9,790 nt of DNA from Gemmatimonadota bacterium (GTDB lineage Bacteria; Gemmatimonadota; Gemmatimonadetes; Gemmatimonadales; GWC2-71-9). Where the stretch lies: positions 1 through 9,790 of the forward strand of contig QHUF01000112.1 in the NCBI GenBank assembly GCA_003221075.1. Reading direction: 5' to 3'. Under the pieces are notes generated by a model, which was not told the DNA's origin, did no database searches, and saw nothing but the letters and a program-made list of their open reading frames with translations. The position numbers were made by a program, and so were the translations under genes. This document shows, piece after piece, positions 1-8,060 of the stretch. Positions within the stretch are counted from its first letter, which is position 1. Each line of letters opens with the position of its first letter.

Positions 1-1083
1 CGGCATCTGCGACGAGGTATACGAGAGGTTGGTGACGCTCTGGGGCGGTCGTCCCCCGCCGGGGGTCGCCTGCGCGGCCTCCACGGTGCCCGGCGCGACC
101 AGCCGCTTGAGCGACGCGAGGAAGGCGCAGTATCGACTCGGCCGCGGCGGCGCCGTATCGACGACGGGCGTCGGTAGCTGGGCGAGCTTGGCAATGCGGC
201 GCAGCTCCGCCGACGCCGCCGTGAGTGCTTCGGCGCGCACGCGCTCCAGATCCTGGCGTGCCCGGGCGACCACCTCCTGCATCGCGCAGATCGTCATTTC
301 GCGGTCGCCCCGGTATTCGTCGTGCTGCGTCTGCTCGAACGTATTGCCGACGCCCGCGACCTTGATCCGATTGGTCGAATAGAACGTGCGATTGAAGTGC
401 TCGGGCTCGGTGCGCTTGATCTCATGTACCTCGCCGTCGCGGAGCGTCAGATAGAGGTCGGTCCCGCCGGACGCGTACGCCATCCGGCCGGAATCGGCCA
501 TGATGATCCGGCGCCGGTCGGGATCCTGCAGATCGTATATCGTCACATCATTCAGGGCGTTTGTGGCGGGGTCGATGCGGGTGGCGCGGAGGAAGAATTG
601 TCCGGCCACGACCTCGTTGATCACCTGTTCTTTCAACTGAAACGTCGGTTTCTTGCGCTGGATGTCGACGAGGAGCGTCCGCAGCGTGTGATTGGAGCGC
701 GGCAGGACCTGGTCGTTCCAGAACAGCGCGATCACACCGATCAGCGTTGCGCCCCCGAGCACGGGCGTGAGGATCCTGCCGACGCTGACACCGCTCGCCT
801 TCATCGCGGTCACCTCGTTGTCGGCGGCGAGATGGCTGAACGTGTACAGCACGGCGACGAGCACAGCCATCGGCAGCGTCATCGCGACGATGAACGGAAT
901 CGACAGCGCGAACACTTCGAAGATGACGCCCCACGGCAGGCCCTTGCCGACGAAGTTGCCGAACTGCTTCGCGACCTGGTTGACGAGCATCGCGAACGTG
1001 AGCGCCGCGAGCGCGTAGAAGAGCGGAGGAATGTGTTGCCGCAGGATGTAACGGCTAAGGATGCGCACGGTTGGTCGCGCCAT
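1..1083 (-). CDS. LptF/LptG family (YjgP/YjgQ) LPS export permease, C-terminus beyond window
   Basis: Inner-membrane permease of the Lpt machine, which with the ATPase LptB extracts lipopolysaccharide from the inner membrane and passes it to the periplasmic bridge. The minus-strand frame is open from an ATG at 1083 to the window edge (361 codons). Seen: the N-terminal RILSRYILRQH segment typical of the family, then hydrophobic helices at about residues 18-36, 53-82 and 104-122. Between helices 2 and 3 lies the cytoplasmic coupling-helix motif NEVTAMKASGVS (89-100), with the conserved Glu90 that contacts LptB in characterised systems. Residues 123-260 look like the periplasmic beta-jellyroll. 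From REMTI (261-265) a charged helical stretch (270-303) and a Pro/Ala-rich linker follow, and no fourth helix has appeared by residue 361, although E. coli LptF and LptG are complete at about 360. LptF versus LptG cannot be decided from this half. An in-frame GTG at 1068 is an alternative start. The gene is divergent from sprA. Confidence 0.9.
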   Translation of the reverse strand, partial: MARPTVRILSRYILRQHIPPLFYALAALTFAMLVNQVAKQFGNFVGKGLPWGVIFEVFALSIPFIVAMTLPMAVLVAVLYTFSHLAADNEVTAMKASGVSVGRILTPVLGGATLIGVIALFWNDQVLPRSNHTLRTLLVDIQRKKPTFQLKEQVINEVVAGQFFLRATRIDPATNALNDVTIYDLQDPDRRRIIMADSGRMAYASGGTDLYLTLRDGEVHEIKRTEPEHFNRTFYSTNRIKVAGVGNTFEQTQHDEYRGDREMTICAMQEVVARARQDLERVRAEALTAASAELRRIAKLAQLPTPVVDTAPPRPSRYCAFLASLKRLVAPGTVEAAQATPGGGRPPQSVTNLSYTSSQMP

Positions 1084-1110
1084 TATATTCGGAACCCCAA
1101 GTCTCTACAA
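1082..1110 (-). promoter_or_regulatory. Candidate sigma-70-type promoter for the permease gene
   Basis: On the minus strand a perfect TATAAT occupies 1087-1082. A TTGTAG hexamer (three of six matches to TTGACA) lies at 1110-1105, giving a 17-bp spacer. The -10 box overlaps the annotated ATG (1083-1081). A transcript from this promoter would therefore begin near 1075 and would favour the in-frame GTG at 1068 as a nearly leaderless start. On the plus strand the same bases include TATATT (1084-1089), a possible -10 for sprA, but no convincing -35 precedes it. Confidence 0.4.
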
Positions 1111-1113
1111 GGG

Positions 1114-1176
1114 ATGCGGCGTCTCGCCCAGCTAGTTGGACTCGCTCTCACGCTCGTCGTACCCCGGGTTCATGCG
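1114..1176 (+). other. SprA signal peptide with predicted cleavage VHA|Q
   Basis: The start MRRLAQ provides a positive n-region. Residues 7-16 form the hydrophobic core, and PRVHA (17-21) ends in an A-X-A-like signal peptidase I site (V19-x-A21). Cleavage would leave Gln22 as the new N-terminus (QAPVY). A free N-terminal glutamine is what glutaminyl cyclases convert to pyroglutamate, and such an enzyme is encoded by the next gene. The exact cut site is predicted by eye. Confidence 0.75.
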
Positions 1177-4100
1177 CAGGCTCCTGTGTACACGTTTGGC
1201 GTGCCACCACTCGCCCCGCCGCGCAATCCGGCATTGGCGCCAGGGGGCCGCCTCGGCTCGCGGGTCCCCCCGGCCCTCGTCGCGCAGGCGTGGGCGGAGC
1301 GGGTCCTCGCGCAACGACCACCGCTTTTTGGTACGTCGTTGCCGCCCTCCGCCGCCGCTTCGCCGCCCATCGCCGCCGCAGTTCCCGCCGCCGCAGTTCC
1401 GTACGCGGATCTCGGGATGAACCTGAATCTTCGGCTCGAGTTAAAGGCCGACCAGTTCCGCAATCTGCGTTGCACGTCTCAGGAGCAGCAGCTCACGCTG
1501 TCCGGGTGCCGCGCCGGGTTTCCGACGATCACGCCCAATCCGCAATACGCGATTCGCACCGCCGGGATCGTGGGGCAGCGGCTGCACGTGGACGTGGACT
1601 TCGACAGCCAGCGCGAGTTCGACGCCAACAACAACCTGCACGTCTGGTACGAGGGGTTGGAGGACGAATTCCTGCGGCGCGTGGAGGCGGGCAACGTCAC
1701 CTTTCAGGCGCCCGCGTCGCGTTTCATCACCGCCGCCATTCCCGCCAACAACTTCGGCGTGCAGGCCATCGCCCAGGCTGGTCCGTTGGAGCTCCGCGGC
1801 ATCCTCGCGCAACAGAAGGGCAACGTCGTCAAGGACCGGTTCTACAGCGTCGGCGACGTCACGAGCCAGCCGCTCGATCGCGAGGCGCGCGACCTCGATT
1901 ACGAATCCGGCCGGTTCTTCTTCGTCATCGATCCGGCAGCCGTCCCCGGATATCCCGCCCTCGACATTCTGCAACTCGACCAAATCCCGAGGCCCGATTC
2001 CCTAACGGTTGGCGCGCTGCGCGTCTACCGCCGGCGAGCGGTCGCGCCCACGTCGAACGGCAACCAGAACGTCGGGGGAGTGCGCGCGGTCGCGTGCGGG
2101 CCGGGCATCAGAGCGGTGGACTGCAGCACTCGGCGGGAAGGGCCGTTCGAATGGGAGATCCTGCAGGAGGGGAAAGACTACTACGTCGATCCCACGGGGA
2201 CCTGGTTCGCGCTGGCCAACCGGCTGGAACAGGCCGACTACCTCGCCGTCTCGTACGTTACGGCGAGCGGCACCGATTCCGTCGGCACAATTCCGGTGGA
2301 TGCGAGCACGGACAGCGCCAAGGTCGACACGCTGCGCCTCGTGTACGACCCGAAACCGTCGGTGAACGCGTCGTCATCCACGTTTCGCTTCGAGATTCGC
2401 AGCGCCTACCGTGTGGGCGGACGTGAGATCGACCGCACCAGCGTCGATCTCACCTTGAGCGTGAACCAGCGCGAACGCAGTGCGGCCGGCGATACCTACT
2501 TGCAGCGGCTGGGGATGTCGCTGGCGAACGACGCGACACAGTTCGATCAGTACAACCGCCTGTTCCCCCGCGCGCGCGATCCGAACCAGGGCGACCCGGT
2601 GCGCGATCTGTTCATCGTGTTCCCGCACCTCGCGCCGTTCTCCGATTCGGCCAAGCTCGCCGTCGCCGAGCGCAACGACTCCTTGTACCGCACACCACGC
2701 GTCTATCTCACCACCCAGGGGCCGCCGTCGGTGTTCGCGCTGCGACTGCACGCCGAGGCGACCGCTTCGCCCGACCGGTCGCTGCTGTCGCTGAACAGCT
2801 TCCAGATCCGTGAGGGGAGCGAGCGCATCTACGTGGGCAACCGCCTGCTCACGCGCGAAGCCGATTACACGATCGACTACACGACAGGGCAGGTGCAGTT
2901 CAAGAACGCCGACGCGCTGTTCCAGGGTGGCGGCGCGCAGGTGCGCGCGCAGTTCGAGGAACGGGCGGCGTTTGCGCTTGCCCCCACCACGACCTACGGC
3001 CTCTCGGCACGGTACGACCTCGGGGCGGTGGGCCAGGTGAACCTCCTCGGGATCTTCCAGAGTGAGCAGAGCACGTTCACCCGCCCACCGCTCGGATTCG
3101 AGCCATCCTCCGGCTTCATCGGCGGGATATCGACGCAGCTGCGCTTCCAGCCCGAGTGGATGACCCGGTTCATGAACGCGCTCCCGGGCGTCCACACGAC
3201 CGTGCCATCGGCCCTGAGTGTGAACGGTGAGTTGGCGATTTCCAAGCCGTCGCCCAACCGGTTCGGCCAGGCCTACATCGAGGAATTCGAGGGAGGGTCG
3301 GCGCGCTCGATTATCCTGGCGGACAACACGTGGCACTGGGGGAGCATCCCCACGTCGGTGCGAGGCGTCGAGTCCCTGGGCTTCGCCGGCGGCTTCGGCC
3401 CTAATCAAGCCGCATTCCTGACGTGGCAAAGCCTGCCGTACAGTGTGAGCGCCGGGCAGTTCGCGCCGCTGCAGTTCCTGCCGCAGGAGATCGATCCCAC
3501 GCTGCGCTTCACCGGCCAGGGGCAGGCCGCCGAGCCCGTGTTGTGGCTGACGCTGCAGCCGGACAGCGTGCTCGGGCTCGCGAACAACCGCCGCGACTCG
3601 CCGGCGTTCGGCATTCCAAACTGGACCCGGGCCCCACAGAACGCGCCGCGCTGGCGCTCGATCACCCAAACGCTGTCGGCCACCGGCGTCGATCTCTCGC
3701 GCGTGGAGTTCCTGGAGTTCTGGGTCTGGGAAGACGCCGCGCGCCTCGCGCAGGCCAACGGTACGACCGTGTTGTTCGACTTCGGGGGCATCTTTGAAGA
3801 TGCGCTCGCCTTCACGCCCACATCGTTTACGGTGAGTGCGGCCGGCGACACGACGTACGCCGGCGTGCGGCGCACCGGCGCGGGGCGGCTCGACGACGAG
3901 CGCGATCCACGCACGCACACCTGGAGCGCGACGCTCAACGACGAGGGCATTCTCTCCGACCGCGTCGTCGACGGCATCGTCGACTCTACACGCGGCGTCG
4001 TGATCGACACGCTGCCGCTCTGCTCCGCCACCGACAACGGGCAAGTGGTGCCGTACGCCCTCGGCGACATCCGGTCGCGCTGCGGCCGGCACAACAACGC

Positions 4101-7100
4101 GGTCGATACGGAAGATCAAGACGGCGACTTCGTGCTCGACTCGACCGCCGGCGTCCGGACTGCGGAGAGCTTCGTACGCTACGTCTTCGCGATCGGGGAC
4201 ACGCGCTACTTCGTGCGCGATGGGGGCATGAAGGCGGGCGCCGGATGGCGCCTGTACCGGATCCCGTTCCGCACCGACACGCTCCAGGTCGGGGCCCCCA
4301 GCCTGAGGCAGGTGCAGTCGCTGCGCATTACAGTCGTCGCGGCCGCGCCGGCGGGGGGATCCGAGCAGGCGCTGCCGTTCGCACTGTCCCGGGTGCGCCT
4401 AGTCGGCAGCTCCTGGGTGAAGCGCAGCGACACACCGATCGCCGGCATCGGTGGCGACCGCGGTACAGGCGTCGGAGAGGTCATCGCGTCCGTCGTAAGC
4501 ACGGAGAACCAGGACCTCGGCTACACATCGCCGCCGGGGGTCACCGACCAGGCGGGCCGCCGTGACGCCGGATTTCAGATCGGCGCCACCGAGATCAACG
4601 AGCGGTCGATGCGCGTGCTGGCGAGGGGCTTGGGGTTCGGGACCAGGGCCGAAGCGTATCTGCGATTTACGACTGAAGGCGACAAGAACTTCCTCAAATA
4701 CCGGACGCTGCGCGTCTGGGCGCGCGGCCGGGGCGTCGGGTGGGAAGACGGAGACCTCGAGTTCTTCATCAAGGCGGGGAAGGATCAGGACAACTTCTAC
4801 ATGTATCACACGCCGGCGCGTACGACCTCCTGGGAGCCCGAGGTCGTTGTGCAGTTCGAGCGTTGGCTGATCCTGCGCGCGCGCATTGAGCAGGCGTGGC
4901 TGCGCGGCGACACTGCTCAGATCTATCCCGGCTGTCCCGACTCCTCACTCCTGATTCCAGACTCCTCCTACGTCATGTGCGACGGCCCGTACATCGCCCA
5001 CGTGCGCGATCCCGGCACCGCGCCGCCGAACCTGTCGCGCGTGCAGGAGATCGCGGCGGGGATGTGGCGCATCGGGACGAGCGTGGTCGTGGACCCGGCG
5101 GAGCTGTGGGTCGACGACATCCGGCTCGGCGACGTGGTGCGCGAGACCGGCGCGGCGGGCGCCATCGATATCGCCCTGGCGGCTGCCGATGTCGCTGACC
5201 TCGCGGTCAGTGTGTCGCGGCGCGACGGGCAGTTTCGCCAATTGACCGACGATCCGTCGTACGTGACGGACAACAGCGCCAACATCAGCGGCACGCTCCG
5301 CGTCGATCGCTTCCTGCCCGATCGCTGGGGACTCTCGGTGCCGGTGACGTTCCAGCGAAACATCGTCGGCAGCGATCCCTTCTATCTCAGCGGGACGGAT
5401 CTGCGCGCCGATGCGCTGCCGGGTTTGCGCACGCCGCGCACGAGCGCCGCGAGCTACGCATTTTCCGCTCGACGCATCCGCCAGGCGACCAAAGGGTTCG
5501 CGCGCTGGTTGCTGGACCCGGTGTCGCTCTTTGGATCGTGGTCGAGCGGAGACACGCGCACATCGCTGTCGAGCGCGAACGGTTCGAGCTATGCGTTCAA
5601 TCTCGACTACACGATGGCGCCGAACCCGACGTCGATCCGGGTGGTGGGGAAGTCGCTGCGACTCAATCCTTCCCGCATCCATTTCCGCTCGGGACTCGTG
5701 GGCACGGATGCCAAACGGTTCACTTTCCTCGTGCCGATCCAGCAGGCGGGCGACACTGCGCCTGCCGCTATTTCGCAGACTCGGGCCTGGCAAAACTCGG
5801 GCGGCGTGCAGCTCACGCCGGTGACGGGACTGCAGCTCGGGCTCGATGCGGTCTCCACGCGCGACCTCCGCGATTACGGCGACTCGACCACGATGGGCCG
5901 CTTGATTCACCAGCAACGCGCGTCGCTGTTTGGCAGCGACGTCGGTCTCGAGACGCAGCGTCTGGTCACGACGTCGCTCTCGCTCACGCCCCGCGTAAGC
6001 ACGTGGATCAGGCCCCGGGCTTCTGTCGGCTCGTCGTTCGCGTTCACGCGCGACCCCAATGCGCGCCAGCCGGCGCGCGCGGAAGGTGACACCGCCGGCG
6101 AGTTCCGGGTTCCCGCGGCGTTCAGCAACGCGCGTCGCGTCGAGACCGGCGCGCAGCTGGACACACGCCGGCTGGCGCAGGCGGTTTTCGGCGACTCGTC
6201 GGGCGTGGCGGACTGGCTCGCACACATCACGGGCCTAGACGTGACGTACAGCGCACAACAGGGGTCGACGTTCAGCCGGGCGACGGAGACGCCGTCCGCC
6301 GGCTACCAGCTGGCGCTGGGCGGATTCGACGCCTTCCGGCAGGTCGATGGGCTGCTCGCCACGTCGGCGACGCAGAACACGACCCTGTCCACGGGCGGCG
6401 TGGCCGTCCTGCCGCTGGGACTGCGAGCCAACGCGACTTACCGGCTCTCGCGCGGCATCATCTGGACACTTCGAACCGGCGAACAGATCCCGATTCGCAA
6501 CCGCACCGAGGAGTGGCCCAATGGGTCGGTCAGCTGGTCGTTCACGCCGCGGCGCCTGGTGCGCCGGCTGCTGTCGAACGTCAACGCCCGCGTGGGTTAT
6601 CGCCGCGCCGAATCGATCAACGAACAGCCGACCTTCGCCGGGATTGGAGGGAGTCCGGGCAGTGTCGCGGTGAACAGCACGGTCGACAAGACGTTCACTC
6701 CGTCCGCTTCGGTCACCTGGGTCGGCGGCGTGTTCACGACGTTCGACCTATCGCGGACGACGTCGGACCGGGTGAGTGCCGGTAATCTGTTTCGCACCGT
6801 CCGCACCGCGCACAACGCCTCGGTGACGTTCTCGTTCCGGCCTCCCACCAAGGGCCGCTGGCGTTCCAACATTCGTACGACCGCGGGGTATTCCGTGGCG
6901 GCCAATACGACCTGCTTGCGTCGTGCGGGGCAGGGCGCCTGCGTGCCCTACGTAGACAGCAGGCAAACGCAGGCCCAGCTTACGATGGACACCGATCTTC
7001 CAACCAACATGAGCGCCGGCCTGCAGATGGCCTACGTTCTCAACGAGGAGCGCCAAACGAACCGCAAGATCTCGCAGTTTGTGATTACCGCTTTCGTCCA

Positions 7101-7131
7101 GCTCTCGACCAGCGTCGGACAGCTGCGATGA
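1114..7131 (+). CDS. sprA: SprA-family giant outer-membrane beta-barrel protein (type IX secretion translocon homologue)
   Basis: In Bacteroidota, SprA (Sov) is the huge barrel through which type IX secretion cargo crosses the outer membrane. Here the product is 2005 residues against roughly 2,300-2,500 there. Family landmarks in order: signal peptide 1-21; an Ala/Pro-rich spacer to about 97; the N-terminal SprA region with VDFDSQREFD (161-170), EAGNV (191-195) and ILAQQKG (230-236); AYIEEFEGG (720-728), matching the SprA AYIDDFEG signature; LEFWVWED (867-874); NERSMRV (1162-1168); and LWVDDIRLGD (1331-1340). After that, alternating polar/hydrophobic barrel strands continue to the C-terminus. 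All ten cysteines fall in five close pairs. The start at 1114 is chosen because it begins a clean signal peptide; 264 in-frame codons upstream are antisense to the permease. No Shine-Dalgarno is properly spaced (AAGGG abuts the ATG). The stop overlaps the next gene. A complete type IX system is not shown by this window. Confidence 0.9.
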   Translation: MRRLAQLVGLALTLVVPRVHAQAPVYTFGVPPLAPPRNPALAPGGRLGSRVPPALVAQAWAERVLAQRPPLFGTSLPPSAAASPPIAAAVPAAAVPYADLGMNLNLRLELKADQFRNLRCTSQEQQLTLSGCRAGFPTITPNPQYAIRTAGIVGQRLHVDVDFDSQREFDANNNLHVWYEGLEDEFLRRVEAGNVTFQAPASRFITAAIPANNFGVQAIAQAGPLELRGILAQQKGNVVKDRFYSVGDVTSQPLDREARDLDYESGRFFFVIDPAAVPGYPALDILQLDQIPRPDSLTVGALRVYRRRAVAPTSNGNQNVGGVRAVACGPGIRAVDCSTRREGPFEWEILQEGKDYYVDPTGTWFALANRLEQADYLAVSYVTASGTDSVGTIPVDASTDSAKVDTLRLVYDPKPSVNASSSTFRFEIRSAYRVGGREIDRTSVDLTLSVNQRERSAAGDTYLQRLGMSLANDATQFDQYNRLFPRARDPNQGDPVRDLFIVFPHLAPFSDSAKLAVAERNDSLYRTPRVYLTTQGPPSVFALRLHAEATASPDRSLLSLNSFQIREGSERIYVGNRLLTREADYTIDYTTGQVQFKNADALFQGGGAQVRAQFEERAAFALAPTTTYGLSARYDLGAVGQVNLLGIFQSEQSTFTRPPLGFEPSSGFIGGISTQLRFQPEWMTRFMNALPGVHTTVPSALSVNGELAISKPSPNRFGQAYIEEFEGGSARSIILADNTWHWGSIPTSVRGVESLGFAGGFGPNQAAFLTWQSLPYSVSAGQFAPLQFLPQEIDPTLRFTGQGQAAEPVLWLTLQPDSVLGLANNRRDSPAFGIPNWTRAPQNAPRWRSITQTLSATGVDLSRVEFLEFWVWEDAARLAQANGTTVLFDFGGIFEDALAFTPTSFTVSAAGDTTYAGVRRTGAGRLDDERDPRTHTWSATLNDEGILSDRVVDGIVDSTRGVVIDTLPLCSATDNGQVVPYALGDIRSRCGRHNNAVDTEDQDGDFVLDSTAGVRTAESFVRYVFAIGDTRYFVRDGGMKAGAGWRLYRIPFRTDTLQVGAPSLRQVQSLRITVVAAAPAGGSEQALPFALSRVRLVGSSWVKRSDTPIAGIGGDRGTGVGEVIASVVSTENQDLGYTSPPGVTDQAGRRDAGFQIGATEINERSMRVLARGLGFGTRAEAYLRFTTEGDKNFLKYRTLRVWARGRGVGWEDGDLEFFIKAGKDQDNFYMYHTPARTTSWEPEVVVQFERWLILRARIEQAWLRGDTAQIYPGCPDSSLLIPDSSYVMCDGPYIAHVRDPGTAPPNLSRVQEIAAGMWRIGTSVVVDPAELWVDDIRLGDVVRETGAAGAIDIALAAADVADLAVSVSRRDGQFRQLTDDPSYVTDNSANISGTLRVDRFLPDRWGLSVPVTFQRNIVGSDPFYLSGTDLRADALPGLRTPRTSAASYAFSARRIRQATKGFARWLLDPVSLFGSWSSGDTRTSLSSANGSSYAFNLDYTMAPNPTSIRVVGKSLRLNPSRIHFRSGLVGTDAKRFTFLVPIQQAGDTAPAAISQTRAWQNSGGVQLTPVTGLQLGLDAVSTRDLRDYGDSTTMGRLIHQQRASLFGSDVGLETQRLVTTSLSLTPRVSTWIRPRASVGSSFAFTRDPNARQPARAEGDTAGEFRVPAAFSNARRVETGAQLDTRRLAQAVFGDSSGVADWLAHITGLDVTYSAQQGSTFSRATETPSAGYQLALGGFDAFRQVDGLLATSATQNTTLSTGGVAVLPLGLRANATYRLSRGIIWTLRTGEQIPIRNRTEEWPNGSVSWSFTPRRLVRRLLSNVNARVGYRRAESINEQPTFAGIGGSPGSVAVNSTVDKTFTPSASVTWVGGVFTTFDLSRTTSDRVSAGNLFRTVRTAHNASVTFSFRPPTKGRWRSNIRTTAGYSVAANTTCLRRAGQGACVPYVDSRQTQAQLTMDTDLPTNMSAGLQMAYVLNEERQTNRKISQFVITAFVQLSTSVGQLR
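1372..1401 (+). repeat. 15-bp tandem duplication inside sprA
   Basis: Two adjacent 15-bp units, GCCGCCGCAGTTCCC and GCCGCCGCAGTTCCG, differ only at the last base and encode AAAVP twice (residues 87-96). They sit in the low-complexity Ala/Pro linker between the mature N-terminus and the first conserved SprA block. In-frame expansion or contraction there should be well tolerated. Confidence 0.8.
7128..7131 (+). promoter_or_regulatory. ATGA start-stop overlap coupling sprA to the cyclase gene
   Basis: The sprA TGA stop (7129-7131) is embedded in the cyclase start ATG (7128-7130). This arrangement usually means the downstream gene is translated by ribosomes finishing the upstream one. It places both genes on one transcript. 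Confidence 0.85.
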
Positions 7132-8057
7132 TACCTCGACCAACCTTCGCGATCCTCCACAACCTCCTCATCCTGCTTCTCGCCGCGTGCCAGGCACGCG
7201 CCGGGGCAGGAAACGGCGCCAAGACCACTCGCGAGTTCAACGGCCAAACCGCGTTCACGTACGTCGAGCAGCAGATGGCGTTTGGCCCGCGGATTCCCAA
7301 TACGCCCGGCCATGACAAGATGGGCGACTGGCTCGCCGCGCAGCTGCGTCAGCGAGCGGATACGGTGATCGTCCAGGCGTTCACGCAAAAGACGTCGAAG
7401 GGCGTGACGCTGCGGCTGCGGAACTTTTTCGCCCGCTTTCGCCCGGAGGCCACCGATCGCGTGCTGTTTCTGGCGCACTGGGATACACGCCCGAAGGCCG
7501 ACAAGAGCGCCAATCTCGGCCAGCAGCAGCTCCCGGTACCGGGGGCCAACGACGGCGCATCCGGCGTCGCGGTCCTGCTGGGAGTCGCCGATGCGCTCAA
7601 GGCGCGCGCGCCCGGGATTGGCGTCGATCTCCTCTTTGTGGACGGCGAGGACTACGGCGACTTCACCGACTCGACCGAGACGCTGCTCGGCGCCCGCTAT
7701 TTTGCCGCTCACCTGCCGACCGGATACACCCCGTTGTTTGCGGTGCTGTTCGACATGGTCGGAGACAAGGACCTGCAGTTCCTTCAGGAAGGGTTTTCGA
7801 TGTCGAAGGCACCGGAGGTGGTGCAGCGAGTATGGCAGGTCGCCAACCAGCTCGGTTACGCCCAGGTGTTTGTGCCGAGAGCCGACGAGGCCCTCATCGA
7901 CGATCATGTGCCACTGCAGCAGGCGGGTATCCACGCGATCGATGTCATCGACTTCACGTTTCCGTATCATCACACGACCGAGGACACAATAGACAAGGTT
8001 AGTGCGGCTTCACTGCAGATTGTTGGTGATGTAGCTGTAGCGCTGGTGCGGCAATAG
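7128..8057 (+). CDS. Glutaminyl-peptide cyclotransferase-like M28 family lipoprotein (animal-type QC)
   Basis: Predicted zinc enzyme that cyclises N-terminal glutamine of exported proteins to pyroglutamate, or a closely related M28 aminopeptidase. It has 309 residues. The hydrophobic leader ends in the lipobox L18-A19-A20-C21, so it should be an envelope-anchored lipoprotein; Gln rather than Asp follows the Cys. Seen catalytic-fold motifs: HWDTRP (117-122); PGANDGASG (138-146), with Asp142 the expected zinc ligand; FVDGEDYG (170-177), with the Glu174-Asp175 acid pair; LFDMVGD (207-213), with Asp209; DDHVPL (258-263); and the C-terminal FPYHHTTEDTIDK (278-290), carrying the final His ligand. 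The DDHVPL and H-T-x-x-D-T-x-D-K context favours cyclotransferase over ordinary M28 aminopeptidase. The ATG overlaps the sprA stop in ATGA, with a weak GGA at 7117-7119 upstream, so translation is probably coupled to sprA. Cys21 is the only cysteine. Activity on SprA is inference. Confidence 0.85.
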   Translation: MIPRPTFAILHNLLILLLAACQARAGAGNGAKTTREFNGQTAFTYVEQQMAFGPRIPNTPGHDKMGDWLAAQLRQRADTVIVQAFTQKTSKGVTLRLRNFFARFRPEATDRVLFLAHWDTRPKADKSANLGQQQLPVPGANDGASGVAVLLGVADALKARAPGIGVDLLFVDGEDYGDFTDSTETLLGARYFAAHLPTGYTPLFAVLFDMVGDKDLQFLQEGFSMSKAPEVVQRVWQVANQLGYAQVFVPRADEALIDDHVPLQQAGIHAIDVIDFTFPYHHTTEDTIDKVSAASLQIVGDVAVALVRQ

Positions 8058-8060
8058 AAG

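Noticed and set aside
322..1113. Plus-strand open frame continuous with sprA, a possible 264-residue N-terminal extension
   Set aside because: It is antisense to the clearly homologous LptF/G permease, is rich in His/Arg/Glu low-complexity sequence, and would bury the SprA signal peptide internally. The ATG at 1114 is the sensible start.
2374..4119. Long minus-strand open frame (581 codons) opposite sprA
   Set aside because: High-GC antisense shadow. Its composition is Arg/Glu/Val/Ala-rich with no recognisable domain, while the plus strand carries conserved SprA motifs throughout.
4945..6225. Minus-strand open frame (426 codons) opposite the sprA barrel region
   Set aside because: Arg-rich shadow translation without domain features; the sense strand encodes beta-barrel repeats.
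7032..7973. Minus-strand open frame (313 codons) opposite the cyclase gene
   Set aside because: The sense strand carries intact M28/QC catalytic motifs, and the antisense product resembles no family I know.
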